Assembly (NCBI RefSeq): GCF_036046055.1
Contig: NZ_CP107939.1
Location: 3,100,001-3,164,000, forward strand
Length of the DNA: 64,000 nt
Direction: 5' to 3'
Origin: Nocardia sp. NBC_00403
Lineage (GTDB): Bacteria; Actinomycetota; Actinomycetes; Mycobacteriales; Mycobacteriaceae
Shown here: piece after piece, positions 24,878-33,526 of the stretch
How positions within the stretch are numbered: position 1 is the first letter of the stretch
Layout of the letters: each line of letters begins with the position of its first letter
Program-made: the position numbers and the translations under genes
Notes under the pieces: generated by a model
The model's database searches: none
What the model was told of the DNA's origin: nothing
What the model saw: only the letters and a program-made list of their open reading frames with translations

Positions 24878-26173
24878 TCAGACCCCGGTACCGACCTCGA
24901 CGGCCGACAGCACGTCGCCGACCAGGCCTGCGGCCAGGGTGTTGCCGCCTGCGGGGTCGATGAGCAGGAAGCTGCCGGTGTGCCGGTTCACGCGGTAGTC
25001 GTCGGCCGCGACGGGCTCGGCGACGCGCACGGAGATGCGGCCGATGTCGTTGAGTTCCAGCGACTCCGGGTTCGGGTCAGCGATCAGGCGCTGCTCGTCG
25101 AACCGCTCCAGCAGGGCGCCGACGATGGCCTGGGTGGTGCGGGTGCCGTGCTTGAGCAGCAGCCGGGCGCCGGGGCGCAGCGGCCGGTCGCCCAACCAGC
25201 ACACGGTCGCATCGAAGGCATCGATCGGCTCGGGGGCGTCGGCCACCGAGGCGATGATGTCGCCGCGGGAAATGTCCACATTGTCGGCGAGTATCAGCGT
25301 GACGCTGCGCCCGGTTTGTGCCACCGCGAGTTCGCCGTCGGGGGTGTCGACCCGCTCGACCGTGGAACGGATACCCGAAGGCAGCACCACGATTTCGTCG
25401 CCGGGTGCGACCGAACCCGCTGCGATCTGACCGGCGTAACCGCGGTAGTCGGGGTATTCGGCGGTGCGCGGCCGGATCACGTACTGCACGGGGAAACGCA
25501 GCCCGAGCGCGTGCGCACCCGAGCTGTCGGCATCCACCGGCACCGACTCCAGATGCTCGATCAGCGAAGGTCCGTCGTAGTACGGGGTGTTCGCCGAGCG
25601 GGTGGCGATATTGTCGCCGTTCAGCGCGGACACCGGGATCTCCTGCACGTCCTCGCTCGCCCACCCGAGCGTGCTGGTGAGCTGATTGAACTCGGCGGAG
25701 ATCTCGGCGAACACGGTCGCGGCGTCATCGACCAGGTCGATCTTGTTCACCGCGAGCACCAGCTTGGGCACGCCGAGCAGTGCGAGCACCGCGGCGTGGC
25801 GACGGGTCTGCTCGATGACACCCTTGCGGGCATCCACGAGCAGGATCACCAGCTGTGCGGTGGACGCGCCCGACACGGTATTGCGGGTGTACTGCACATG
25901 CCCGGGGGTGTCCGCGAGCACGAAAGACCGCTGCGGCGTAGCGAAGTAGCGGTAGGCGACATCGATCGTGATGCCCTGCTCGCGTTCGGCCCGCAGCCCG
26001 TCGACGAGCAGCGAAAGATCCGGAGTGGCCAGACCTTTGTCCACCGACGCGCGAGTGACGGCGTCGATCTGATCGGCGAGCACGGACTTCGTGTCGTAGA
26101 GCAGGCGTCCGACCAGAGTGGACTTGCCGTCGTCGACAGAACCGGCGGTGGCCAGCCTCAATAGGTCGGACAT
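24878..26173 (-). CDS. cysN: Sulfate adenylyltransferase, GTPase subunit
   Basis: A 431-residue GTPase. G1 is AGSVDDGKST near the N-terminus, G3 DTPGHVQYTRN, G4 NKID. EF-Tu-like beta domains follow. There is no APS kinase (CysC) domain at the C-terminus, so this form only helps CysD make APS, fitting direct APS reduction by CysH. The ATG at 26173 sits one base after the cysD stop. Confidence 0.95.
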   Translation of the reverse strand: MSDLLRLATAGSVDDGKSTLVGRLLYDTKSVLADQIDAVTRASVDKGLATPDLSLLVDGLRAEREQGITIDVAYRYFATPQRSFVLADTPGHVQYTRNTVSGASTAQLVILLVDARKGVIEQTRRHAAVLALLGVPKLVLAVNKIDLVDDAATVFAEISAEFNQLTSTLGWASEDVQEIPVSALNGDNIATRSANTPYYDGPSLIEHLESVPVDADSSGAHALGLRFPVQYVIRPRTAEYPDYRGYAGQIAAGSVAPGDEIVVLPSGIRSTVERVDTPDGELAVAQTGRSVTLILADNVDISRGDIIASVADAPEPIDAFDATVCWLGDRPLRPGARLLLKHGTRTTQAIVGALLERFDEQRLIADPNPESLELNDIGRISVRVAEPVAADDYRVNRHTGSFLLIDPAGGNTLAAGLVGDVLSAVEVGTGV

Positions 26174-26174
26174 A

Positions 26175-27137
26175 TCAGAAATAACCCTCTCGCTTGCGGT
26201 CCTCCATCGCGGCTTCCGACACTCGGTCGTCACCACGCGTCGCACCGCGTTCGGTCAATCGGGAGGCGGCCACCTCGGCGAGGATCGCCTCGTTGTCGGC
26301 CGCCTCGGAAAGAATTGCGCCGGTGCTGGATCCGTCACCGACGGTGCGGTAGCGCACCGAACGGGTCTCCAGCACCTCGCCCTCGCGTGGGCCGCCCCAC
26401 ACGCCGGGCGTCATCCACATGCCGTCGCGCTGGTACACCGGGCGCTCGTGGGTGTAGTAGATGCTCGCCAGGTCGATGTCCTCGCGCGCGATGTAGCGCC
26501 AGATGTCGAGCTCGGTCCAGTTGCTCAGCGGGAACACCCGCACGTGCTCGCCGGGTGCGTGCCGCCCGTTGTACAGGTTCCACAGCTCGGGACGCTGCCG
26601 CTTGGGATCCCACTGTCCGAAGGCGTTGCGCAGCGAGAAGATTCGCTCCTTGGCGCGGGAGCGTTCCTCGTCGCGGCGGCCGCCGCCGAATACCGCGTCG
26701 AAGCGGTGCTCGGCGATGCCGTCCAGCAGCGGGACGGTCTGCAACGGGTTGCGGATGCCGTCGGGCCGCTCGGCCAGCCGTCCGTCGGCGAGATAGTCCT
26801 CGACCTTCGCGACGTGCAACCGCAGACCGTACTTCTCGACGATCTTGTCGCGGAATTCCAGCACCTCCGGCAGGTTGTGCCCGGTGTCCACGTGCAGCAG
26901 CGCGAACGGCAGCGGCGCAGGCCAGAAGGCCTTCAGCGCCAGATGCAGCAGCACCGTCGAGTCCTTGCCGCCGGAGAACAGGATCACCGGCCGCTCGAAT
27001 TCGCCTGCCACCTCACGGAAGATATGGATCGACTCGGATTCGAGCGCCGCGAGGGTGTCGAATTCGGTAATGCCAAGGGCACGTTCGGCGGTGTTCGATG
27101 ATTCGTTCACAAATTCACCCACGATGGTTTCGGTCAT
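26175..27137 (-). CDS. cysD: Sulfate adenylyltransferase, small subunit
   Basis: A 320-residue PP-loop ATPase. The PP-loop is ILFSGGKDSTVLLHLALKA. Other family blocks are HVDTGHNLPEVLEFRD, FGGGRRDEERSRAKER and FPLSNWTELDIWRYI. It makes APS from sulfate and ATP, driven by the CysN GTPase. ATG 27137 overlaps the cysH stop (ATGA), so translation is coupled. Confidence 0.95.
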   Translation of the reverse strand: MTETIVGEFVNESSNTAERALGITEFDTLAALESESIHIFREVAGEFERPVILFSGGKDSTVLLHLALKAFWPAPLPFALLHVDTGHNLPEVLEFRDKIVEKYGLRLHVAKVEDYLADGRLAERPDGIRNPLQTVPLLDGIAEHRFDAVFGGGRRDEERSRAKERIFSLRNAFGQWDPKRQRPELWNLYNGRHAPGEHVRVFPLSNWTELDIWRYIAREDIDLASIYYTHERPVYQRDGMWMTPGVWGGPREGEVLETRSVRYRTVGDGSSTGAILSEAADNEAILAEVAASRLTERGATRGDDRVSEAAMEDRKREGYF

Positions 27138-27880
27138 GACTGATGCAACCCGCATTCGGTCTTGGCGAGGCCGGCCCAGCGGCCGCTTCGCGGATCGGAA
27201 CCCGGCTCCGGCTTCCGTGTGCACGGAGCGCAGCCGATGGACGGATATCCCTCTTCCACCAGAGGATTGACGAGGATGCCGTGTTGCTCGATGTAGGCCT
27301 GCATCTCGTCGTCGGACCAGGCGGCGATCGGATTGATCTTCACCAGGCCGAACGCCTCGTCGAACGAGATGAGTGGCGCGTTGGCCCGAGTCGGTGCTTC
27401 CACCCGGCGGATGCCGGTGACCCAGGCGTTGTAGCCGGCGAGCGACTTCTTCAGCGGCACTACCTTGCGCAGCCGGCAGCACTCGGCGGCATCGCGCGCG
27501 AACAGATCCTTGCCGAGCAGCTGATCCTGTTCGGTCACCGAATGCTCGGGCCGCACATTGATCACGTTCACGCCGTACACGGCCTCGACCGCGTCCCGGG
27601 TGCCGATGGTTTCGGCGAAGTGGTAGCCGGTGTCGAGGAACAACACCTCGACTCCCGAACGGACCTGCGCGGCAAGGTGAACCAGCACGCCGTCCTGCAT
27701 GTTCGAGGCGACGATGTAGCCGGCGCGATCGCCCTGCGCTCCGTTCGACCCGGTGCCGAAGTTGTCCTCGGTCCACCGCAGCAGTTCCGCGGCCGAAGCG
27801 CCGTCGAGCTCCGCGGCGCCGCGCTCGGCGATCGCCCGCAGCTCGTCCTCGGACAGCTTGCCCACCAACTGTGTTGTCAT
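27134..27880 (-). CDS. cysH: APS reductase (assimilatory, iron-sulfur type)
   Basis: A 248-residue protein. Cys134-Cys135 (ECCRLRK) and Cys217/Cys220 (GCAPCT) are the four ligands of the [4Fe-4S] cluster that marks APS rather than PAPS reductases. The catalytic Cys is in ECGLH near the C-terminus (about 243). The N-half has the PP-loop fold (ASNMQDGVLVHLA, FLDTGYHFAET). It reduces APS to sulfite using thioredoxin. It is the second gene of the sirA operon. Confidence 0.95.
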   Translation of the reverse strand: MTTQLVGKLSEDELRAIAERGAAELDGASAAELLRWTEDNFGTGSNGAQGDRAGYIVASNMQDGVLVHLAAQVRSGVEVLFLDTGYHFAETIGTRDAVEAVYGVNVINVRPEHSVTEQDQLLGKDLFARDAAECCRLRKVVPLKKSLAGYNAWVTGIRRVEAPTRANAPLISFDEAFGLVKINPIAAWSDDEMQAYIEQHGILVNPLVEEGYPSIGCAPCTRKPEPGSDPRSGRWAGLAKTECGLHQS

Positions 27881-27943
27881 GTCAGATCTCCCGTACCGAG
27901 CCGTCGCACAGCTCTGCCCGATCGCCGCTGTTCGCCGCGCTCA

Positions 27944-29755
27944 TCACTTCAGGTCGGCCTCGTCGGCGCGAACCGCCCACTGCGCGAACCGTTCGCCGTC
28001 CTCGCGGTGCTTGATGAAATTGCGCACCACCCGCTCGATGTAGTCACCGAGTTCGTCGCTGGTCACCTTGTGCTGGCGCAGCTTGCGCCCGAAAGCGCTG
28101 TCGAATCCGAGGCTGCCACCCAGGTGAACCTGGAAGCCCTCGACGTGATTCCCGCTGCCGTCATCGATGAGCTGACCCTTGAACCCGATGTCGGCGATCT
28201 GTGAGCGCGCGCACGAGTTCGGGCAGCCGTTGATGTTGATGGTCACCGGAACATCCAGCTGCGCATTGAGATCCGCGAGCCGCTCCTCGAGCTCGGGAAC
28301 GAGCACCTGGGATCGCTTGCGGGTCTCGGCGAAGGAGAGCTTGCAGAACTCGATGCCGGAGCAGGCCATCAGGTTGCGCCGCCACAGCGACGGGCGGGCC
28401 TGCAGGCCCAGCGGTGCCAGCTCGTCGATGAGTTCGTCGACCTTGTCGTCGGCGACGTCGAGCACGATCAGCTTCTGGTACGGCGTGAACCGGATCCGAT
28501 CCGAGCCGACCTTGGCCGCCGCGTCGGCGACCTTGGTCAGGATCGTGCCCGACACCCGGCCCGCGATGGGGGAGAAGCCGACGGCGTTGAGCCCGTTGCG
28601 CAGCTTCTGCACGCCGACGTGGTCGATCGGCTTGGTCGGCTGTTCCGGCGCGGGACCGTCGATCAGCTTGCGCTTCAGGTACTCGTCCTCGAGCACCTGG
28701 CGGAACTTCTCGATGCCCCAGTCCTTGATGAGGAACTTCAGCCTGGCCTTGGTGCGCAGCCTGCGGTAGCCGTAGTCGCGGTACAACGAGACAACGGCCT
28801 CCCACACGTCCGGCACCTCGTCGAGCGGCACCCACGCGCCGACCCGCTGAGCCAGCATCGGGTTGGTCGAGAGACCGCCGCCGACCCAGAGGTCGAGACC
28901 CGGTCCGTGCTCGGGGTGGTTCACACCGATGAAGGCGATGTCGTTGATCTCGTGCACCACGTCCTGCTGGCCCGAGATCGCGGACTTGAACTTGCGCGGC
29001 AGGTTGGAGTACTCCGGTTTACCGATGTAGCGGCGCACGATCTCGTCGATCGCGGGCGTCGGGTCGATGATCTCGTTCAGCGACTCACCGGCCAGCGGGG
29101 AACCGAGCACCACACGCGGGCAGTCGCCGCACGCCTCGGTGGTCTTCAGCCCGACCGCCTCGATCCGCTTCCAGATCTCGGGGACGTTCTCCACCTCGAT
29201 CCAGTGGTACTGGACGTTCTCGCGGTCGGACAGGTCGGCGGTGTCGCGGCCGAACTCGGTGGAGATCTGGCCGAGGGTGCGCAGCTGCTCGACATTGAGC
29301 GCGCCCGCATCGCAGCGGATGCGCATCATGAAGTACTTGGCCTCGAGAATGTCGATGTTCTCGTCGCCGGTCCAGCTGCCGTCGTAGCCCTGCTCGCGCT
29401 GGGTGTAGAGACCCCACCAGCGGAACCGGCCACGCAGATCGCCCTTATCGATGCTGTCGAAGCCCTGCTTCGAGTAGATGTTCTCGATCCTGGCGCGGAC
29501 GTTGAGCGGGTTGTCGTCTTTCTTGGACTGCTCGTTCGGGTTCAGCGGCTCGCGGTAGCCCAGCGCCCACTGGCCCTCCGCCTTGCGGCGAACGGGTTTA
29601 CCGGTGCGGGCGCGCGGGGCGGCACCGGCCTCGGCGCGTGGCCGGTCCGGCCGCACGCGTCGCTCGGAGGCCGGGCGGTCCGGGCGGGTGTGATGCCCGG
29701 GCCGGGACTCCGGCGAAGGCTGATCGGTTGGACCGGCGTCGGTGCTCGACGTCAT
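27944..29755 (-). CDS. sirA: Ferredoxin-dependent sulfite reductase
   Basis: A 603-residue siroheme/[4Fe-4S] reductase. Cluster ligands lie in ACSGIEFCKLS and NGCPNSCARSQ. Siroheme-binding segments such as DRENVQYHWIEVENVPEIW and SPIAGRVSGT are intact. It reduces sulfite to sulfide with six electrons from ferredoxin. It aligns closely with the M. tuberculosis NirA/SirA protein, but the first 55 residues are an extra basic, Pro/Arg-rich tail (RPGHHTRPDRPASERRVRPD). A later start is possible, although no ATG lies between. It is the first structural gene of the operon and follows the Cys-rich leader. Confidence 0.95.
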   Translation of the reverse strand: MTSSTDAGPTDQPSPESRPGHHTRPDRPASERRVRPDRPRAEAGAAPRARTGKPVRRKAEGQWALGYREPLNPNEQSKKDDNPLNVRARIENIYSKQGFDSIDKGDLRGRFRWWGLYTQREQGYDGSWTGDENIDILEAKYFMMRIRCDAGALNVEQLRTLGQISTEFGRDTADLSDRENVQYHWIEVENVPEIWKRIEAVGLKTTEACGDCPRVVLGSPLAGESLNEIIDPTPAIDEIVRRYIGKPEYSNLPRKFKSAISGQQDVVHEINDIAFIGVNHPEHGPGLDLWVGGGLSTNPMLAQRVGAWVPLDEVPDVWEAVVSLYRDYGYRRLRTKARLKFLIKDWGIEKFRQVLEDEYLKRKLIDGPAPEQPTKPIDHVGVQKLRNGLNAVGFSPIAGRVSGTILTKVADAAAKVGSDRIRFTPYQKLIVLDVADDKVDELIDELAPLGLQARPSLWRRNLMACSGIEFCKLSFAETRKRSQVLVPELEERLADLNAQLDVPVTININGCPNSCARSQIADIGFKGQLIDDGSGNHVEGFQVHLGGSLGFDSAFGRKLRQHKVTSDELGDYIERVVRNFIKHREDGERFAQWAVRADEADLK

Positions 29756-29889
29756 GGGGTCGCTCCTGCGGGGTGAGTGAACATCCGTGCTGAGGGCGCG
29801 AGGGGCTGACTCACGCCTGCGGTATCAGCGGGCCGATGTCATCGAAATCGGAAGATCGCCGGGGAGACCCGGGAATGCGCGCCGCTGAA

Positions 29890-29982
29890 CTACCGGGGAC
29901 AATCGGGGAGACAGCAGGCGCTACAGACGCGCTTGAAGTCGACGTGGCGACGTGCCACAAGTCGTACTCCGGATCCGCGCAT
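29890..29982 (-). CDS. Cys-rich leaderless leader peptide of the sulfate reduction operon
   Basis: A 30-codon ORF from ATG 29982 to TAG 29890, 134 bases upstream of sirA. The peptide is MRGSGVRLVARRHVDFKRV followed by CSACCLPDCPR, giving four Cys in nine residues. The LVARRHVD-x-x-RV core is shared by many actinobacterial leader peptides. No ribosome site is present; a -10-like CACAAT ends six bases before the ATG, so the mRNA is probably leaderless. In mycobacteria, such poly-Cys ORFs ahead of sulfur genes stall ribosomes when Cys-tRNA is scarce and so raise expression of the operon. I infer the same here. A GTG at 29958 (VARRHVD) is an alternative start. Confidence 0.8.
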   Translation of the reverse strand: MRGSGVRLVARRHVDFKRVCSACCLPDCPR

Positions 29983-29988
29983 GCGCCT

Positions 29989-29994
29989 ATTGTG
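29989..29994 (-). promoter_or_regulatory. -10 element of the leaderless sirA operon transcript
   Basis: On the minus strand CACAAT is followed by AGGCGC and then the leader ATG. The A at position 2 and T at position 6 match the key positions of TANNNT, and the six-base spacing fits a transcript that begins at the start codon. Confidence 0.5.
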
Positions 29995-30193
29995 CCACGT
30001 CAGGGTGGACGTTCCGACCGTGCGGCCATATTTCCCGCAGATTCGAGGGAAATTCCCTGGACCGATGGTGACAACTGTGATGGCTGTCATAGTTCGCGGT
30101 ACGAATGCGGGCGGTGATACGTCGGATGGGTTCACCGTGAACTGGCGCACATCCATTGACCTGAAGTTAACTCGAGGTAGCAGGCTCGGTGCC

Positions 30194-30601
30194 ATGAGCA
30201 CAGCCGCCGTCGAAGTAGACACCGACATCGAAGCGATCCGCCAGGTGGTCGCCACCATTCAGCATTCCCAGCAGAACGAACTCGTCGACGAATTCGTCGG
30301 CTTGTTCCGTGCCGACGCTATCTGGACCACCGGCGGCGGCAGACGCCTGTTCGGTCGTACCGCCATCGCCGAATTCACGGCCCAGGTATTGCCCGGCGCG
30401 ATGCGTACGGGCACCGCGACCTACGAGGTCGAACACGTGCTGTTCATCCGCCCTGACGTCGCTGCCGTCAAAGTCGTCCAGCGCTACTTCGCAGAGGACG
30501 GCCAGCAGGCCGGCCAGGGCAGCCCCATGTACGTCATGTCCAAAGAAAACGGCCGCTGGCTGCTCACCGCCAACCAGAACACCGTGGTCGCCGATTCCTG
30601 A
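30194..30601 (+). CDS. SnoaL-like / SgcJ-EcaC family protein
   Basis: A 135-residue protein of the NTF2-like fold. It has an N-terminal helix (DIEAIRQVVATIQHSQQNEL), FVGLFRADAIWTTGGGRRLF with a typical 'aD.iW..p.G....G...I' pattern, and YVMSKENGRWLLTANQNTVV. It may be an enzyme or binding protein of small aromatic or lipid ligands; many homologues are uncharacterised. It is divergent from the sirA leader, with about 210 bases between. Confidence 0.8.
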   Translation: MSTAAVEVDTDIEAIRQVVATIQHSQQNELVDEFVGLFRADAIWTTGGGRRLFGRTAIAEFTAQVLPGAMRTGTATYEVEHVLFIRPDVAAVKVVQRYFAEDGQQAGQGSPMYVMSKENGRWLLTANQNTVVADS

Positions 30602-30770
30602 CGCCCGCCGTCGATACCGGGTCCACGGCCGCACCTGTATCGAGATCCGTCCTCTTCCCGGCACCCGCAAGGCGGCGGATCTCGATGATGGTCGCGGTGT
30701 CCTGCGTGTCAGGCCGGCGGTCGGGCTGCCCCGTGGCGAAGGCCGAGTGGGCGGCGTTCACACTGGTGGG

Positions 30771-31976
30771 GTGAGTTCTGCTGCTACCGCGACCGATGCC
30801 GAGACTGCTGACCTCGTGCTGCGTGATTTCGGGGGCGGGGCATTCGGGATCTATGTGCACGTGCCGTTCTGTGCGACGCGGTGCGGGTACTGCGACTTCA
30901 ACACCTACACGGCGGGGGAGCTCGGTACGTCGGCATCGCCGCAGTCCTGGCTGGAGGCGCTGCGCGGTGAACTCGCCACGGCGGCCGAGCGGTTTGCCGC
31001 GTTGCCGACGGCGACTCCGAAGGTGGCCACCATCTTCGTCGGCGGTGGCACGCCCTCGCTGCTCGGCGGTGACGGGCTCGCCGCGGTCCTCGATGCGGTG
31101 CGGGCGAACTTCACCCTCGAGTCCGATGCCGAGGTGACCACCGAGTCGAATCCGGAGTCGACCTCGCCCGAATTCTTCGAGCGGATCCGCGCGGCCGGAT
31201 TCACCAGAGTGTCGCTCGGTATGCAGTCGGCGGCACAGCACGTGCTGAAGGTGTTGGACCGCACACACACTCCCGGCCGGGCCGTCGCCGCAGCCAGGGA
31301 AGCGCGCGCGGCCGGATTCGACCACGTGAACCTCGACCTGATCTACGGCACCCCCGGCGAGCGCGACGGCGACCTCGACGCCAGCCTCGACGCGGTACTC
31401 AGCGCCGGCGTCGACCACGTCTCGGCGTATTCGCTCATTGTCGAGGACGGCACCGCCCTCGCCCGCCGCGTCCGCCGCGGCGAACTGCCCGCTCCCGACG
31501 ACGACGTGCTCGCCGCCCGCTACGAACGCATCGACGCGCGACTGAGCGCGGCCGGACTCACCTGGTACGAGGTATCCAATTGGGCCGCAGGCGATTCCGC
31601 GCGCTGCAGACACAACCTCGGCTATTGGGACGGTGGCGACTGGCTCGGCGCAGGCCCCGGCGCGCACAGCCACGTCGGCGGCGTCCGATGGTGGAACGTG
31701 AAGCACCCCGCACGGTATGCCGATCGCGTCGCGCTCGGCGGCCTGCCTGCCGCGGGCTGGGAGGAACTGACCGACGAGGAGCGCCACACCGAACGCGTCA
31801 TGCTGGCGGCCAGGCTGCGCAGCGGACTGCCGTTGGCCGAGCTGAACGCGGTGGAAACCGCGGCGGCCGAACGTGTTGTCGCCGACCGCCTCGCCGTCCG
31901 TTCGGGCGATCATCTGGTGCTGACCGATCGCGGTCGCCTGCTCGCCGACGGTGTGGTGCGGACGCTGCTGGACTGA
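30771..31976 (+). CDS. hemW: Heme chaperone HemW (radical SAM, coproporphyrinogen oxidase-like)
   Basis: A 401-residue protein from GTG 30771. The radical SAM cluster motif is CATRCGYC, with Cys spacing CX3CX2C, and a HemN-like C-terminal domain begins around residue 300. GGGTPSLL, ESNPESTS and RVSLGMQSAA are family blocks. HemW proteins bind heme and hand it to respiratory enzymes; older annotation calls them oxygen-independent coproporphyrinogen oxidases. The gene lies between the sulfur genes and hrcA as in mycobacteria. Confidence 0.92.
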   Translation: MSSAATATDAETADLVLRDFGGGAFGIYVHVPFCATRCGYCDFNTYTAGELGTSASPQSWLEALRGELATAAERFAALPTATPKVATIFVGGGTPSLLGGDGLAAVLDAVRANFTLESDAEVTTESNPESTSPEFFERIRAAGFTRVSLGMQSAAQHVLKVLDRTHTPGRAVAAAREARAAGFDHVNLDLIYGTPGERDGDLDASLDAVLSAGVDHVSAYSLIVEDGTALARRVRRGELPAPDDDVLAARYERIDARLSAAGLTWYEVSNWAAGDSARCRHNLGYWDGGDWLGAGPGAHSHVGGVRWWNVKHPARYADRVALGGLPAAGWEELTDEERHTERVMLAARLRSGLPLAELNAVETAAAERVVADRLAVRSGDHLVLTDRGRLLADGVVRTLLD

Positions 31977-32285
31977 GCCGGGCCGCCGCTGTTCGCGTGC
32001 GGCTGGCGCGCCGATTCCGCAACGGAATCCATTGCCTCCGTGGGCATCGGGCTGTTCCTTCGTGCGCGTTGGACAGCGGTCGCGGCGCGTCCTAGGGTGG
32101 CCGCAGTTGAGAGCGGGGCAGATCGATGGAACCGAACGGCGTCGAGTTGCGTCGAATCCCATGACTGAAGGTTGAGAATCCTGCGGCGCCCAGGTGGCCG
32201 CCGCGAGAGTAGGGAGGCAGGTTATGTTCGGTGCCGATTCCGGCCAGACATCGTCCAACCGGCGCCCGTCCGGGGCGGTGCGGCG
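31977..32285. other. Intergenic region before the ESX-substrate-like pair
   Basis: A 309-base gap after hemW. It contains a candidate promoter (32069-32098) and otherwise no gene, repeat or hairpin that I can support. The leader from that promoter to the ATG at 32286 would be about 180 bases. Confidence 0.35.
32069..32098 (+). promoter_or_regulatory. Candidate promoter of the ESX-substrate-like pair
   Basis: TTGGAC (32069-32074) and TAGGGT (32093-32098) are spaced 18 bases. TAGGGT fits TANNNT; the -35 is moderate. Confidence 0.35.
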
Positions 32286-32630
32286 ATGACATCTCCGGCG
32301 GACGCCATATCGATCGATCCGGACGAAGTACGCAGCCACGCCGAGAAGGTCAAGACACTGCTGGAAAGCATGACCTCGGCGCTCGAAGCCGCGAGTTATA
32401 TCGGTGCCGCCGATGACGGCTTCGGCTCGATACCGCGCCCGTTCGTCAAGATGGTGATCGACGACAACCAGCAGGGCGCTGTCGAGGCCATCCGCAAGCT
32501 GGCAGGTGAGGTGGCCGAGTTGCCGGACAAGCTCGCCACCGTCGCCAGCACAGTCGAGGACTACGACAAGGCGTTCAAGAGGGACCTCGACGAGTTGCGC
32601 GCGACGATCGGCGAAAAGGGTGGGAAATGA
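32286..32630 (+). CDS. EspC/WXG100-like type VII secretion-associated protein
   Basis: A 114-residue, almost wholly helical protein (DEVRSHAEKVKTLLESMTSA, then LEAASYIGA) with a glycine/aspartate turn in the middle and a second long helix (IRKLAGEVAELPDKLATVAS). This resembles ESX-1 EspC-like (DUF2580) proteins. There is no strict WXG motif and no clear YxxxD/E export signal. An upstream ATG at 32172 would add 38 unlike residues. The next gene starts in the overlap with its stop (ATGA), so they are probably partners. Confidence 0.6.
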   Translation: MTSPADAISIDPDEVRSHAEKVKTLLESMTSALEAASYIGAADDGFGSIPRPFVKMVIDDNQQGAVEAIRKLAGEVAELPDKLATVASTVEDYDKAFKRDLDELRATIGEKGGK

Positions 32631-33526
32631 CCGGCATCGGCAATTGGCTCAATGAGAACACGCCGGGATTCGACGACCAGGCGGCGCCCGAGAACAACAA
32701 GCTCATAGAAGCAGGCACTGACTACCGCGAAGAATATTTCAACGAAACGCTCTTCCCCTTCTCGAAAATCGGCCTGAAGAAAGATGACAAAGGGGTCCTC
32801 GAGGTCCTCGGGGGCACCGTCGCCGGTGATGCCTGGACGGCGTACTCGGATCTGCGCTCGGCGAAGATCGCAGACGCGGTGTTCGGCGCGATCGGGGTCG
32901 GCCTCGATATCGAGGAGGCCGTCACCGACCCGTTCGGCTTCGTCGGCTCGCAGATCGCCGGGTGGATGCTCGAACATCTCGATGTGTACCGCAAGACCCT
33001 CGACGCGTTGGCGGGCAGTCCCGGCATGGTCGAGGCGTACTCGAAAACATGGAACAACATCGCGGGCAAACTGGTGGAAGTCAGCGGCGACTGGAAGACC
33101 GGGCTGGAAAAGGACATTGCGACGTGGACCGGTGCCAGCGGTGACGCCTACCGGGCCAAGGCCACCGAGTTGATCGATCACATCAGTGCGGCGGGCGGAG
33201 TCGCCGCGAGTATGGGTGAGACCATGAACCAGACGGCCGCCATCGTCAAAGCGGTCCGAACTCTGGTCGGTGACATCGTCGCCAGCCTGGTCGGTGCGTT
33301 GATCGCCTACACCATCGAACTCGCATGCACCCTCGGCGGCGCGACTCCGGCCGTCATCGCTCAGGTGATGGGCCGCTTCGCCAGGGACGGATTCAAGATC
33401 GCGACCCTGCTCACCAAGATGGGTGAAGCCTTCACGGACTTGTCAGGCTTCGCCAAGGTGATCGGGGACGCCATCGTGAAGCTCCTGACGCCCAGTGAGA
33501 ATCAGCAGCAGCCGGCACCGGCCTAG
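32627..33526 (+). CDS. WXG-domain protein, likely partner of the EspC-like protein
   Basis: A 299-residue protein. Residues 140-210 look like a WXG100-type helical hairpin with WTGASGDAYRAKATELIDHI. A membrane-like helix follows (DIVASLVGALIAYTIELACT), then an amphipathic end (FTDLSGFAKVIGDAIVKLL). It may be secreted by a type VII system or be membrane-associated. No toxin or enzyme domain is visible. The ATGA coupling with the previous small helical protein fits a secreted heterodimer. No ESX machinery genes lie in the window. Confidence 0.6.
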   Translation: MTGIGNWLNENTPGFDDQAAPENNKLIEAGTDYREEYFNETLFPFSKIGLKKDDKGVLEVLGGTVAGDAWTAYSDLRSAKIADAVFGAIGVGLDIEEAVTDPFGFVGSQIAGWMLEHLDVYRKTLDALAGSPGMVEAYSKTWNNIAGKLVEVSGDWKTGLEKDIATWTGASGDAYRAKATELIDHISAAGGVAASMGETMNQTAAIVKAVRTLVGDIVASLVGALIAYTIELACTLGGATPAVIAQVMGRFARDGFKIATLLTKMGEAFTDLSGFAKVIGDAIVKLLTPSENQQQPAPA

